A DNA stretch of 64,000 bases from Sialis fuliginosa (lineage: Eukaryota > Arthropoda > Insecta > Megaloptera > Sialidae). Under the pieces are notes generated by a model. It saw only the letters and a program-made list of their open reading frames with translations, searched no databases and had not been told where the DNA came from. The DNA lies in contig OY540822.1 of assembly GCA_961205875.1 (NCBI GenBank), forward strand, positions 10,914,501 through 10,978,500. The letters are read 5' to 3'. Both the position numbers and the translations under genes were made by a program. This document shows positions 1 through 12,862 of the stretch, piece after piece (the first letter of the stretch is position 1; every line of letters begins with the position of its first letter).

Positions 1-325
1 TAAAGAAATTCAACAAGACTTATAATATGAAAGTCGTCCACAACGAAGTATATTTTATTTTGAACTAAGAACTGAAGGCAATTTTGAAGAAATCCATTAA
101 ATTTTTTTATTATATTATTCTGTCTCTTGTTGGAGTGAATTATGTATCAAAATTGACTTTATACATTATTGGTTTTAAAATTTCAGTTTTTTATAGTAAT
201 AGAATTCAGAGATAAACCACTCATAGAAATATGCGATTGTGAAAACTAAACATTCGAATGATTCTAGATATTTTAATTATTTCAATTTCATTAAAATTCG
301 TGATAATATTTTTTTCTATTATCAA

Positions 326-430
326 TATTATAAATGCGAAAGTAACTTTATCTGTTACATTTTCACGGCTAAACTGCTGAACCGATCTTGATGAAACTTG
401 GCAGGGAGATAGCTGAGGAAAACATAGGCT
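326..430 (+). repeat. Dispersed 'AATGCGAAAGTAACTTT' repeat fragment
   Basis: ATAAATGCGAAAGTAACTTT followed by TTTTCACGGCTAAACTGCTG and ACCGATCTTGATGAAACTTG. This block type is widespread in insect genomes and usually linked to non-autonomous mobile DNA; the family is not resolved here. Confidence 0.5.
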
Positions 431-438
431 AGTGACTT

Positions 439-592
439 ATATAACGAAAACAATATTTTCTTAATATAAGAATATATTCTTAATCCAAGTATTGTTTTTT
501 GTTTTCGTCCGACAATATTGCTTTAAACAGAAACAATAATTTTCTGGATTAAGAGTATATTCTTATATTAAGAAAATATTGTTTTCGTTATA
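439..592. repeat. Inverted repeat, ~50-bp arms
   Basis: ATATAACGAAAACAATATTT..TTAATCCA (439-487) mirrors 545-592 with one or two mismatches. It follows directly on the dispersed repeat at 326-430 and is probably part of the same element. Confidence 0.8.
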
Positions 593-1481
593 TGTATATA
601 AAACAAAGATTTCTTGGCCCAAGTGAACTTTTCTACCCGTGTGTACTTTTTTAGTTTATACTTTTTTAGTGTAGACATCTTATGTGAAAATGTGAAACTA
701 AAAATTTGTTTTATCAACTATAATAACAGAAACCTGTATTATCTAACCAAGTGGTTTTTAACCTAATTAATTTTAATTGGTATCTTTTTCATATACAATA
801 TGAACTATACAATCCAAAAGGTATTATGAAAATTCATTCAACGTAAATCATTTCCGAGGTTTTTGTATTTGAGGTGCTTAAGGCACTCCACTAATGTATT
901 ATTCCAATATTTCGATTGATCATTATTTTAACAATAGCAATCGCCCACCTCTAGTTTTAAACAAAAAAATTTATAATGAAGCATAACATATCATCAAATT
1001 ACATAACATGTTTTTTTCTGTATTAATTAAATTTGCCGAGGAAACAAAACCACTAGACAAACTGTAGAAAATCCATACATGCAGGTATTCATAAGCTATA
1101 TGTATGTATATTTACAAACATACATTTACAAGTGAATTCTGTGTAAATGTGCATTGTTGGTTGGCTTGTATATTTATCCGTGTAAAGTAAATATACAGAA
1201 AGCCTCTAGATAGGTGAGTTGACCAAATATTAAACATCATTTTATCTCCACACTGTTACCATGTACATTGTACACAGAGTAAAGGTGGGATGGAAACTGC
1301 CGCTTATCTATAATTTCAATCTAAGGAGAATCCTCTCTTTGTGTCCTTCTTTCTTACTTTATTCGTCGTACCAAGTTTATTTAACTAATTTTAAAAATGT
1401 CAAGGAGTATAGTGTAAAATTAATTGATTTTTTTAATGTATAGTAGCGCTTCCAAATTACGACACAGCATCCTTATCCTTA
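593..1481. other. AT-rich stretch, nothing recognised
   Basis: No gene, TIR pair or recognisable repeat was seen. The 60-codon open frame at 1261 looks like chance. Confidence 0.6.
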
Positions 1482-2076
1482 CATATTATAAAACGCAACA
1501 TCTCTCTGTCTGTCCGTCTGTCCGTTAGTGTGCTTATCACTCGAGAACCACTTATCTGATATACGTGTTTTTTTTTTAATTTCTTTGCAGCGGTTTTAGT
1601 ATATATTTTGTTACGTTAGATAACATAAGGACGATAATAGTAAATCAAGTCGGAATAAAGTTTACCGCCAGCGCGCTCTTTTTCAATAGTTACCTAAACC
1701 GTTGAAGTCTTAGCACTTTACAGAAACGGTCTCCGTCACCGCTTCGACCTTGCAAATCTATTACATGTTAGCTGCGTCAAAGCGCAGCGCCATTTCGACG
1801 CAGCTAATATGCCACTTCTATTGAATCACATATAATAAATTTGCAAGGTCAAAGCGGTGACGGATACCATTTCTGTAAAGTACCAAGGCTTTAATGATAA
1901 ACAATATAATGTAGTTAATAATTGTGTAGAATGAAAAGATATAAAATAAACTCCGCGATACCATATATCTAACTTTTATATCCAAACCGCGGGCACAGTT
2001 AGTATATATTATAAACTTCAACTTCATTGTGTTATTTTCACTAACCTAAATTCTACACGAGCGAAGTCGCGAGTAA
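1482..2076 (+). mobile_element. Helitron-like element H, copy 1
   Basis: It begins ATATTATAAAACGCAACATC with a CTGTCTGTCCGT run and CGAGAACCACTTATCTGAT, and ends CACGAGCGAAGTCGCGAGTA. The start and end blocks recur together at 36649-37416. Such paired ends resemble the Helitron-like miniature elements of insects; class is inferred. A smaller element is inserted in it at 1704-1893. Confidence 0.5.
1704..1893. mobile_element. Small inverted-repeat element nested in Helitron-like copy
   Basis: Arms of about 53 bp (CACTTTACAGAAACGGT..CGCTTCGACCTTGCAAAT, inverted) surround a second dyad, TTAGCTGCGTC..GACGCAGCTAA. The related copy at 36860-36900 lacks this segment (CCTAAACCGTTCAATATTG continues straight to AATTGTGTAGAAT), showing the pre-insertion state. 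Confidence 0.7.
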
Positions 2077-2473
2077 CAGATTAAAGTTTCTAAAATTATA
2101 ATTTAACAAAAATATCTTTGCGGTTTGGTTGAAGAGAGAATTATATACAAAAAAAACAACGTTTTTCAGTCAAATATATTTTTCCAATAAAAATATATGT
2201 AACAAAATCACAAATGTATTTTATTTTCACGTATCAAAAAACGTTGTGAATTTTATAAAATAAAAATATATGTTTTACAATAATGAGGCTTTGTGATAGA
2301 TCGGTTCTCACTAAAAAAATGCAACACTTTACCGGATGATAACTTAATTAGCTAAAATTGTCTCCCACATTGTAAAATTTATAAACCGTTCAATCAATCG
2401 ATGCTCAAGCTCAAGGGCATTATAAATTATTATAAATTAAATAGCTTAATAATATTATTATTATACATTTGTT

Positions 2474-2866
2474 CAGGGCCGGATTAAGAAAGCGCGGGGC
2501 CCGTAGCAAATGTTATAAATAGGCCCTTGGCATTGGCGTCGGAGGAGGGGGGGGGGGAGGGGTGAAACTCTGGGTATCAACGATTGAAAAATTTCTATAT
2601 GGACTGGATGATGAGAATTTTTACAAATAATGGAAAATGATGACCTTTTTTTTTTGGGTCATACCGATTGAAATTTCAGATTTTATGAATTAAAAAGTTT
2701 GAACTAGGTATATAAAAACTTTTTTTTTTTTTTAGTAGCGTTACTCATTTTTTGTATCCCTTTTTTTTAAATATACTATATTAAACTAAAAAAATCAGAT
2801 ATTTCTCCGGAAAGTCGCGGGGCCCGTAGCATTTGCTACTCCTGCTACGTTGTTAATCCGGCCCTG
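2474..2866. mobile_element. hAT-type MITE with perfect 8-bp target duplication
   Basis: The terminal inverted repeats are CAGGGCCGGATTAA on the left and TTAATCCGGCCCTG on the right. Both sides are flanked by the identical octamer CATTTGTT (2466-2473 and 2867-2874), the 8-bp duplication typical of hAT elements. Subterminal GGGGCCCGTAGCA is also inverted. It is 393 bp with no coding capacity, so non-autonomous. The intact duplication suggests a fairly young insertion. Confidence 0.92.
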
Positions 2867-3185
2867 CATTTGTTTCATCTATACTCTATAGTCATTCAAT
2901 CTATTCATTCATCAAACAAATGAATTTGATTTGTTCAATTTATAGACAGAGATAGCAATAGAGCTATCTATTATAAAACACAACTCAGAGCTTATTACAA
3001 GTTAGTTATCGGTTTTGCTAAGAGAGGTAACTTCTGTGCGCGAATAGAAAATAATATCGTTTAAAAGTGTAACAACATTGTACTTAATTCAAACTAAGTA
3101 ATAAGTGATTGTTCTTAAGTACAATTGCTGGTAAGAAAGTTCAAAATAATTCAAATGATGTCTTTACATTTATAAATTAATTATA

Positions 3186-3580
3186 AGATACTGGCACCAG
3201 TCTTGGATCATACCCCAGTGTTGGATTTTTGTTTAATTAAATGTACTAAATTAGAAATATTTGATTAATGCTATTAATTGTAAAACAGTGGGAGTCATTT
3301 TTCAAATTTTAAGATTCTTTATTTTATAACTTTTGTATCATAGAAGTTAATCATTAGCAAGTGTCTATCACTGAGTGCCCATTACTGGTTTTATTTTATT
3401 TTATCCATTACTGGAGAAATATTATAAACAAAATAAAAAACTATAATTAAAAAAAAAATATTTACGAACTTTGGTAATTAAATTGATTTAATGAAGAGGT
3501 ACTTATTTTATTAGAAACAGGAGTACATGAGAATTACAAAAAAAAGCCCGTTAATTCCAAAAAATAAGGGGCCTATACCT
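3186..3580 (+). mobile_element. MITE family M1, copy 1
   Basis: Starts AGATACTGGCACCAGT after TA and ends CCTATACCT before TA. Family hallmarks are AATTAAATGTACTRAATTAG near the left, CATTACTGG repeats and AATTACAAAAAA-AGCCCGT near the right. It is internally shortened compared with copies 2-4. Confidence 0.8.
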
Positions 3581-4085
3581 TATTTAACTAGCGCATTTTA
3601 TCTGTAATGAACATAATAAACGTTATTTTCTAGTTTCTGAGAAAAGCGTACACAGACAGACAGACATTATCGTAAATGTAAAAATGTTTTTTTAAGTTTC
3701 AGTAATATAAAAATATCATAGTTATAATTGGACTCTGATATGCATTTATACATCATAGCTTATTTTTTATGTGTTTTTGTTATATTTTCTTTTTATTGAA
3801 ATAAATAAATTTTGCGTTTACATTTTCTTATAAAACCTGTGAAAAACATTTTTTTTAATAAGCAGTCTCTCTTCAAACAAATTGTAAAGAGTTTTTTGCA
3901 GTAAGTTTTTTTAATTTAAATAAAATTTTAATAGCCATTCATAACTTAAAAATTATGCTTGTCTGGGTTGATACTTATATACATATGTAGGTACTTAAGT
4001 GCATAACAGTGTCGAAATATTCATACAGCAATTCTGAAAGGGTTATATATAATTGCACTAAAATTTTGATAGTATGCACTTTGTA

Positions 4086-4911
4086 CACTCGAACATAAAT
4101 TTTAATATTTTGCACTAAACTTTAACTCGTATTGAAGAATATGCCGGTATGACGTCACAATTGTGAAAAATCACGTATATACATAAGGTAGTGGCACTAG
4201 TCTTGGCAAGGACCCCAGTAATGGTAAATTTTTAATTAAATGTACTGAATTAGAAATATGTGTTGATATTTGATTACTACCATTTCTGAATATTAAACTA
4301 TATACATTTAACTGTCTTACAGCGTGATTTGATGACAATCGGCCAATAGATGTCAAAATGGTGGACATTTAAACTAATTATTAGTAAAATTTATTATTAT
4401 TATTTTCTTTTATATCTTTTGTGTGGTAGTACTTATCATTTTGTAATCATTAATGCTCATTACTGGTTTTACCTTTGCCATTACTGGAGAAAAAACATGA
4501 ATACATTAAAAGGCTTTCATTTAAAAAACAAACAATATTTCCGGACTTTGATAATTAGATTGAATAAATAAAGAGTTACTTGTTTTATTAGTAACATGAG
4601 TTCATGAGAATTACAAAAAAACAAGCCCATTAATTTAAAAAAAAACGAAAACTTGCTCTTATAGCGGCCATAACTGGTGCTTTTACTTTAGTTATTCAGA
4701 ATAGAGTTAATGCTCTAATAATATACACGTTAATTGTCTTTGGGGCGAAGGGAGATTTGTTAGTTTTGGTTAGCTTAAAATACAGAAAATTCACAATAAA
4801 TATATCTAAAATATGTAATAAATAATCTTAAAAAAATCACATTAAAAATATCTGAACATCAGTGTAAATAATTAATTTTTAGTGCAAAGTATTAAAATTT
4901 ATGTTCGAGTG
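4086..4911. mobile_element. TA-flanked MITE (family M3) interrupted by M1
   Basis: Left end CACTCGAACATAAATTTTAA (from 4086) is mirrored by the right end at about 4880-4911; the inverted repeats run for about 35 bp through GTGCAAA. TA flanks both ends (4084-4085 and 4912-4913). Without the nested M1 it would be about 320 bp. No coding sequence. Confidence 0.8.
4186..4688 (+). mobile_element. MITE family M1, copy 2 (nested in another MITE)
   Basis: AGGTAGTGGCACTAGT at the left and a degraded right end (AACTGGTGCTTTTACTT), flanked by TA. It is 503 bp and sits inside the element at 4086-4911, so it is the younger of the two. Confidence 0.8.
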
Positions 4912-5274
4912 TATTAGGAGCGTACTATCAATTTTTTAAATGAAATTTGGATGAATCAGTCAGAATACGGGCCTGTCCACCGCAAAATAATGATTATGCA
5001 TTTTGTTTTAAACAGCGTTGTCGATGTATACGCTTTAACAATTGTGTTTATATGTATTGCATTTCATTTATCTTATCAAGTGACAGAATAACTTGTACGG
5101 ACTATTCATGCTGAAATTAGCGGCGAAAAAAAGCTTAAACTATTTGTTTTCGAGCTACTTTCCAGGGAAATTTACTGTCAGCTATTACTTTTTTATGTTG
5201 GTTTATGTTTTTGTTATTTTACATCTATTATATAAGATCCATATCAGAATCGTTGCTTCTGAGTACAAGGAACA

Positions 5275-5530
5275 GTTATGGAATCAACACTGTCTATCTG
5301 TCTGTCTGTCACAGCTTTCTAGCTATAATTATTATAAAAATTGAATTAGGGGGGGGGGGGAATTGGGTTACGAAATTCCAGTTAGGACGATTTATGGAAT
5401 TTAAATATGTAAACATTAAAAAAAATTAATCCATTAGTGAAAACCGGAATAAAATCCGTTTAGTAGTTACTGAGAAAATGGTGCACAGACAGATAGACAA
5501 ACAAATGCGGCGATATCCTATGTATATAGA
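5275..5530. repeat. (CTGT)n / poly-G containing dispersed-repeat fragment
   Basis: Contains TCTGTCTGTCTGTC, a run of 12 G near 5348 and GTGCACAGACAGATAGACA. It looks like two ends of a short dispersed element, but I could not match it to another copy here. Confidence 0.35.
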
Positions 5531-6107
5531 TGCTAGATTTTGCTACATTGTGCTACAACCTTTTCGATAATATTTAAAATACTTAATTAATCATCATTAG
5601 ATCGTTTTTGTTCCTTAAAGATCACAACTGAAACTTAAAATGTTAATTTACGAATTGATTTCGTTTCTCTAAAAACTGAAGTAAAAATATTAAAAAAATG
5701 TTAATGCAAATGACATTCTATTAAAAAGAGTATCTGTTAATACTCAACATAATTAAATAATTTATAAATTAGTCTAAACCATCAAATAGCTTGAACTAAT
5801 TATATTATAGGTTCTATTTGATAATACAATAATAGTAATTATCTAGCAATAGCGAAAATGTTTTTAATTGAGATAATTTGATGGATACATTTGTAATATT
5901 TGGTATTTATTATAATCTCTGATAATGGAATTAAAAGGACCATGATTAATAAATTGTAATCTGGCTTTAGATAATTATCCCAACTCTATATTAATAAAAA
6001 CTACGATTGAATATATATAAGCATTTATTATATATATATCGGGTCGATAAAAAATACTTCCTTTTCAGTTAATTGCAAACACAATAATCTGTAATATAAT
6101 ATGTATA

Positions 6108-6899
6108 CAGGTTTAATCAGAAGTAAAGATTTTTATACGATATTATTAATTATATCAGAAAAATGTATCTATCAAAGATCAATGGGGAATTCAAGGCAGC
6201 CTTTTTTGTCATGACTTCATAGCTATATCATGAAACATCTTTTTTAATTACAATAATGGTTATTTGTATCTTTGAAAAGGCATTTTTTTATTCTTTTCTG
6301 TGGCATGAAAAAATGATTATTATTTATTTTTTTGATTAAAATGTTCATGTTCCTGGTTCTGAATAGTTCCTTTAGACATCCATTCATGAAAAAATTAATA
6401 ATAGTTTTAAAAAGTCTTGTATTTCAATAAATACTTTATCAACTTTTTCAATTTTATTTTCGCCTGTATGTATTTTAGCCTTAAATTTCTAAAACATACC
6501 ACCCATTTCCCCCCACTTACCCTATTTAAAAATAATTAAAAAAGTAGGCACTGGATTTAAATTTTAACACCATTGAAAGATAAAACGTTTAATTTGTATT
6601 TTTATAGGCACTTAATGTTGATTTTTAAATTTCACTTTTCAATCCAGTATTTTATTAGTTATTTTTTTATTGTTTTTAAATAATTGAGAATTTATTTACC
6701 AAGCTTTTTTTAAATATATCATATCACAGTAATGAAAAAAGTATTTGCAATGATACCAAATAAGACCTATATTTCCTTTTAACAAAAAGGTTTCATGACA
6801 TCAAATATTATAAAGAACAAAAAAATGACTTCATTTTTATTGAACTTATGAAGACATTTTTTTTATATTTAATATAATCTTTACTTTTGACTAATCCTG
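6108..6899. mobile_element. Fold-back element M9, TA-flanked
   Basis: Left CAGGTTTAATCAGAAGTAAA (6108) mirrors the right end at 6870-6899 (TTTACTTTTGACTAATCCTG); TA lies outside both. Weaker mirrored blocks such as CATGAAAC / GTTTCATGAC occur inside. A left-end-like fragment (CAGGTTCAATCAAAAGTATG) lies alone near 39364. Non-coding. Confidence 0.7.
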
Positions 6900-8859
6900 T
6901 ATACACAATTTTATTATTTGAAGTCAAAACAATTGAAAATTAAAATAAAAATCTAGTAAATTATTTTTATTTGCCGATTAATTAAAAAAAAACAAACTAT
7001 TCACATGAAGTTATTCCTTTTGACGTCTGCACGACATATTCTTTAAAAAATAATAATAAAAAATTCATTATATTATGCCACGAATAATTATGAAACTTAT
7101 TAAATATAAGTTATATATTTTTTATTGTATTTCTATTTTTAAAATCGTGTAGGAAAATATGTGTCTAATGTTAGAATAAATAAAGGGTCGTGAGACATAA
7201 AACAATTCACATTATATTTTAGTTTATTTTAATGATTAAATATGACGTTTCAAAGTTCATCTCATAATCTTAAATTGATATATGTAAAAGGACGACAGAT
7301 TGTATTTTTATTAGGGAGAGGAAATTTCAGGCAGACATCTTACATTTTTAAACTAAGGATATTACGGAGCTTTATATACAAAACCAAAAATATTAGATAT
7401 CCGAAAATATTCTGACAGAAATTATTATAAAAATCCCGAGATACAAACTGAAAGCAAAAACAAATATGAAGTAATAAAAATCTGTTTCTGTAATATTTTT
7501 ATATCCGGATCCGCAACTGAAACCAAGGATAAATATCCGTATTCTTAACTGATATGCCATATCCCTAAAAACCTATTAAGAACGCTAAATTAGATTTATT
7601 TCGGATAATACGTGTTCCTCAGTTATCCGCTCATATACCCCCCCCCCCTCAACCCTCCCCCTATTTAGAGGTAGCTAGTAAAGGTATATTGTATTGTGGA
7701 TACCTCGGTTAAGGATGTATGGCACGTACAGTCTGAGTCAAAAATAATGTAAATCTAGATGCAACGAACGATCAAAATCAAATTATGTTTATTCACTTTG
7801 AATGCTTATAAGAAAGTCAAATTGGTTTATATACTACATAAACTATAAAAATACTTTTGTTTAAAACCTTATTTCCCATTATTGACTGTTATTTTAGAAT
7901 TTTAGCCAAAAAATTAATATTTGTGTTGATAATACGAAAAAATTTTATTCTGAATTCATCTGTCAGATATAAAAACAAAAGAAGTATTTTATTGTTATAA
8001 ATGACATAAATTAAAATATTTTTAAATAACACTATTTAGAACATATGTGGAACATACAAATGTAATGAAAATAACAATATTAGTACTTAATATGCTTACA
8101 TATATGAAAAAATAAACAAATCATTACATTTCAGTACGCCATTTTTTTATATTTTTCAGCAATTATTTTTTTTTCTCACAATTTAGTTTTGTATGTTTAT
8201 AATTTTTTTTATGAAACTTGTTGCTAAATATGTAAGTGACATGTTGTGAACATTTCAGATTTTTCTCGATGCTTGAACCATGTGTTTTATTGGAGTTTAA
8301 CCGTAAATACACCAGTCTGCCATAAGAGCCCATATTAATTTATAAAAATAATAACTTTGAAACTATGTTGTAAAACCTTTTGAAATTTTGTATGGGTACT
8401 TAGGATTTATAAAGGAGTAACTTTTACAAATTTCAACGTTGAAATTAGATACCTGCCATACATCCTTAAAAGCGAAGATACGTTCCGTAACATTATTTTA
8501 ATATGTTGATATTACACAGCACCGCCACCAATTTATTTTTATTTCTGTTCATATGCATTTCCTGTATTTTTAAACTGCTTATAACGTTGATACATATAAC
8601 AACAAAGTTAATATCTATCTAATCTAAGAGCCCTTGCCTACATGCAATTTTCTGTCGCGCAATTATTTAGTCGCAGAAATGAAACACGGTTTGTAAAAGC
8701 GACGCGCGCACATGCGATCAAACTTTTCTTGATAACTCGGTTAAAAATGATCGTACAGTTATACACAAAAAATAAAATTGAAGAGGAAACCCTGATCTAT
8801 AAAAGTTTTTCATTAGATTTGGTCAAGAAAATTTATCATGATAATTGATATAATATTTT
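6900..8859. other. Two kilobases of AT-rich DNA with no gene
   Basis: Only a poly-C run near 7638 stands out. The open frame at 8642-8848 is GC-richer at its start (GTCGCGCAA, GCGACGCGCGC) but resembles no protein I know. Confidence 0.55.
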
Positions 8860-9631
8860 GACTTTCTTATACCGTGTATATGAAATATACAATAGTATAA
8901 GTAAGTATAGTGAAGTCGATTTTTTTCGAAATCCGGATTTTGACTTTCCCTGAATCCACTATTTTCGCTATGATGTCTGTCGGTCTGTAAGCGCTGTAAC
9001 TCAAATACAACAAATCGTAGAAGGATAAAATTTTATATTTAAGATTAATTTTTGTCTGGGAAGAAAACGTCCTATTTTTGAAAACGATCTTTCAACTGGA
9101 TACGGATGTTTACCAACGTCGATTTTTGAATTTTTCGAATTACTTTGAAACAATGCGAATTAGAGAAAAATGGCCAAGTTAAAAATTAATGTCTATAATT
9201 TATGTTCTATTCATTTTTTCGAAAAAACAATTTTTTTAAATATAAATCAAATGGTTAATAACATGGGACTTTCTTATACGTATTACAGAGATTGAACAGT
9301 GTGCGTGTTTGCCATAGGTACCAAAGGACTTTCTTATACGTAATACTGAGAGTGAATGGTGTAGGTGAGTCAAAATAATTATTTAAAAAAAATATTTCTG
9401 GCTGAATCATAAATGTTGGAAAAAATGTATGGAGAATAATTTTTTATCTAAAACATTTTTTTCTTATTTCAAAAATAATTAAAAAATTGACAAGAATAAT
9501 CTGTTTTCGGTTAAAACGTTAAAAAAAATTCATTTGATACATTTTATTTTATCTTTTATTAGTGTGTATGTGTTTTAATAAATTAAAAATCACGTACACT
9601 GTTCACTGTCAGGACTACGTATAAGAAAGTC
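8860..9631 (+). mobile_element. M2 element (GACTTTCTTATAC termini), copy 1
   Basis: The outer ends are GACTTTCTTATAC (8860) and its complement GTATAAGAAAGTC (to 9631). Two further internal copies of GGACTTTCTTATACG at 9266 and 9326 divide it into a ~420-bp and a ~300-bp unit. It includes TTTTTTTCGAAATCCGGATT and a TCTGTCGGTCTG run. Non-coding. Confidence 0.75.
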
Positions 9632-10204
9632 CCGTGGCTTCCATAAATTCTCTTCCAGCATCTAGAAATATGTAAGAAAAACATTGTTTGGATAGAGTCG
9701 TGAACCTTTAATTTCCAGTTTTAAAACATTGTAAAGTTTCCGTTTACAAAATAGTTTAGTCGTTATTAACCGATGCATGAATAAAAAATCCCACCCACAT
9801 TGGCCGTCTCTGGACCCGTATAAAATATGAAGTGATGAAATATTGTAACTAAAAGTGAAGAGGGCAGATCCAAACATGAACCTCTCACTTTAGGTTATGT
9901 GTTATCTAAAACACGTACTTGAAAATTTAACTGATATTTATGTATCCACATTTGTGTTTCAACAATCAGTTAAATATGCATATCAGTGGCGTGCATATGA
10001 GCAAAAAATATGTGTCTCAGTATATAAACAGTTCATATGTGTACGCAGATTGCATATATACAATTCATTAACTCAGTTTTCAGCATGTTATATTTAATAT
10101 GTAAGTGTTAATAGGTATTCCCATATTTGTTATATTTACAAAAATATAGTTTAATTATTTTAGATCTTTTTATTCTAGTTCTAGACAAGACTGCTTATTC
10201 CTTA

Positions 10205-10606
10205 TGTTACCTAATGTAACAAAATATATACTCAAATCTGAGAAAATAACATATATATGAATAAAAAAAAAACACGTAAATCGGATAAGTGATAATCAAG
10301 TATTAAGTGCACTAACGGACAGACAGCCAGACGTTGCGTTTTATAATATACCGCACGGGTGAAAAATACCACGGGGGTGGGGATTTAAGGGAAAAAAAAG
10401 AACCCCCTATCTCACATAGGAGCCGAGATATTTACGATTTTTTCCGACTTGATTTACTATGATCGTTACTGCTTATTTATAACGTAACAAAATATATCTT
10501 ATAACCTGGCCAGAGAATAAAAAAAAACACGTAAATCGGATAAGCGGTTCTCGAGTTATAAGCACACGAACGGGCAGACAGACATATGTTGAGCTTTATA
10601 ATATAA
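10205..10606 (-). mobile_element. Two Helitron-like 5' ends in tandem (minus)
   Basis: Two partial minus-strand copies of the TATAAAACGCAACGTCTGTC start block, ending near 10350 and 10606. Each continues into CACGTGTTTTTTTT and the TAACAAAATATAT block. Confidence 0.55.
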
Positions 10607-10654
10607 ATGGATATAGAAATAGGATATACATGAAAAATATACGTAAAACCAATA

Positions 10655-11193
10655 TGAAGAGGCTAGTATCAAAACGCAATATCTGCACAAAGTTTCATTT
10701 TTTACCTAAAGATGGAATCAGATGCATCTTTGCAGCCTCTTTTTCGTTGATAAATAATTATGGGTTAAAATGCAATGCGTTCCATAGTTAGTGTTAATTT
10801 TGTTTCAAAACGCAATATCTGTGCAAAATAAGTATATTAAAAATTTTATATATTTTACTAAATTCACGTTGTTTATTTTGTAAATATGTTATATTAATCA
10901 AAAGAATATTTTTGTGTACAAATCATGCTCTTTGATAATAAAAAATGGGTTTAAAAAACAATATGTACCTTCTTTTGGTTCAAAAAGCAATAAGTAAAAA
11001 GCAAAAACTTTATAAAAAATTTTCCAATTATTTTTTTTCTTTTTCGTTTTAGTAGATTAATTACAGACGTCCAATCTTCCGGTAATGAAAATTTGAATAC
11101 TTTCCTCCGCTTATCTTACCAGTTACCAGTTTTCACCATTTTCTCAACATTTTGTCTTATGTCAGATATTGCGTTTTGATACTAACCTCCTCA
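10655..11193. mobile_element. MITE M8 with ~30-bp TIRs
   Basis: Left TIR TGAAGAGGCTAGTATCAAAA continuing CGCAATATCTG, mirrored at the right end (CAGATATTGCGTTTTGATAC..CCTCCTCA). TA flanks both sides. The TIR motif CAAAACGCAATATCTG recurs internally near 10805. About 540 bp, no ORF. Confidence 0.85.
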
Positions 11194-12027
11194 TATATTC
11201 TTTTTTTACTTTACGAGTTCTCGGTTTACGATTTTCCTTGTGCATAAAAAGAAAGATATAAATTCAAGCGTATTATTATATACAATAGTCAATTAGCTTT
11301 TAATGTGTTCAATTTTCTCTCTTCAATTTGTGTATCCTTTATAACAAAATTTTGAATAAAATCATCTGTAGGTTTTGAGAAAAATGTTCCATTAAAAAAA
11401 TGACATACAGTAAAACATGGGTATACTTGTTAAATATGTAAATATTAATATTGTATGGAGAGATGGTAATGGTACTTTATATGAATTGCGGCCCCTCGCA
11501 GTACTTTTTGTTGCGGCGTCAGTGAGTATGTATAAATCATAACCAACTTAACCGTCCATAGAAGCGACTAATAAATTTAACTGGGGTCACTGACTATATA
11601 TTTTGAAATATGAATTTAATAATGTCAACTTCTGTGCTTTTTATAACATGGAACGCAATTTATGTCGCTGATTCTGATAACCGTTAAAAACGTTAAACTG
11701 TATATTTGTTTGAAACCGGTCGAATCGGAAATTGATAGCCAAATGACCCGGTTCAGTTAGAACGTAGTGGTATGCATATGTACGAATCTAAAGGAATTGT
11801 ATTATTCGTATAAATTGGCTGTAAAATATATAGCGCACACATATTTTTAACGAAACGTCACTGGGAAATAATATATACATTGGGACCTCGATAATTTGCG
11901 GTCGAAAACAAAATGAGTATACAAAAACCGTGTTTTATTTAACTTTCCTTCTTATAAACTGAGTTCAGTAACGTCCATTATTATTTCAACGATCGATTTA
12001 TTTGAAAATATTTGCCTTGGGAACCAC
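11194..12027. other. No gene seen
   Basis: AT-rich with a GC-richer patch near 11485-11525 (GCGGCCCCTCGCAGTAC). No splice or coding pattern could be tied to it. Confidence 0.5.
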
Positions 12028-12862
12028 GGGACTTTTTTGTACGTAATCCTAACAGTGAATAGTGTACATGATTTTTATTTTATTAGGCCATTTTTGACAA
12101 ACTAATAAAATAGAATAAAATGAATGGGACATAAACTATAGATAATATTATTCTCTACATTATGTATCAAATGAATTTTTTTGATTGTAATAACTGAAAA
12201 CGGATGTTTACTCTTGTCAATTTTTGAATTTTCGAATTATTTTTGAAATAAGAAAAAAATGTCGAGTATGTTACTATCAATAATTTATGTTTTTCCAACA
12301 TTTATGATTTAACCAGAAAGATTTTTTTTATATAATTATTAAAATCCACACCGTTCACTCTCAGTATTACGTATAAGAAAGTCGCATGACACTCATGGTA
12401 GATATTTCTTCTCTGTTATAAACCATTTGAACTATAATAAAAAAAATTAAACTAGTTTTTTCGAAAAAATGAATAGAACATAAATTATAGATATTGATAT
12501 TACCTACAATTATTAAATTGACCATTTTTTTCTATTTCGCACAGAGTAATTCGAAAGATTCAAAAATCGACGTAGGTAAATAGTATCCGGCTGAAAGATC
12601 GTTTTCAAAAATAAGACGTTTTCTTCCCAGACAAAAATTAATCTTACATATAAAATTTCATCCTTCTATGATTTGTCGTATTTGAGTTACACCCTTACAG
12701 ACAGACAGACAGACAGACGGCCATACAGACATCATGGCAAAAATAGTCAGAATGGATTAAGGGAAGGTCGAAATGGATAATTCCATAAAAATCCAGATTT
12801 CGAAAAAAATTGCCTACTTACAAATACTATTGTATATTTCATATACAAGGTATAAAAAAGTA
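12028..12862 (-). mobile_element. M2 element, copy 2 (reverse)
   Basis: Reverse-orientation copy of the two-unit M2 structure. It starts GGGACTTTTTTGTACGTAAT, has an internal GTATAAGAAAGTC at about 12370, a (GACA)n run near 12700, and ends with the GTATATTTCATATACAAGG terminus. Confidence 0.75.

Noticed and set aside
4148-4156. CRE-like TGACGTCA here and near 41443 as regulatory sites
   Set aside because: An 8-mer by itself is expected by chance and nothing nearby supports a promoter.
12690-12725. (GACA)n runs and similar repeats here and at 39575 as possible CRISPR-like arrays
   Set aside because: They are 4-bp microsatellites inside dispersed elements, with no spacers, in a eukaryotic genome.
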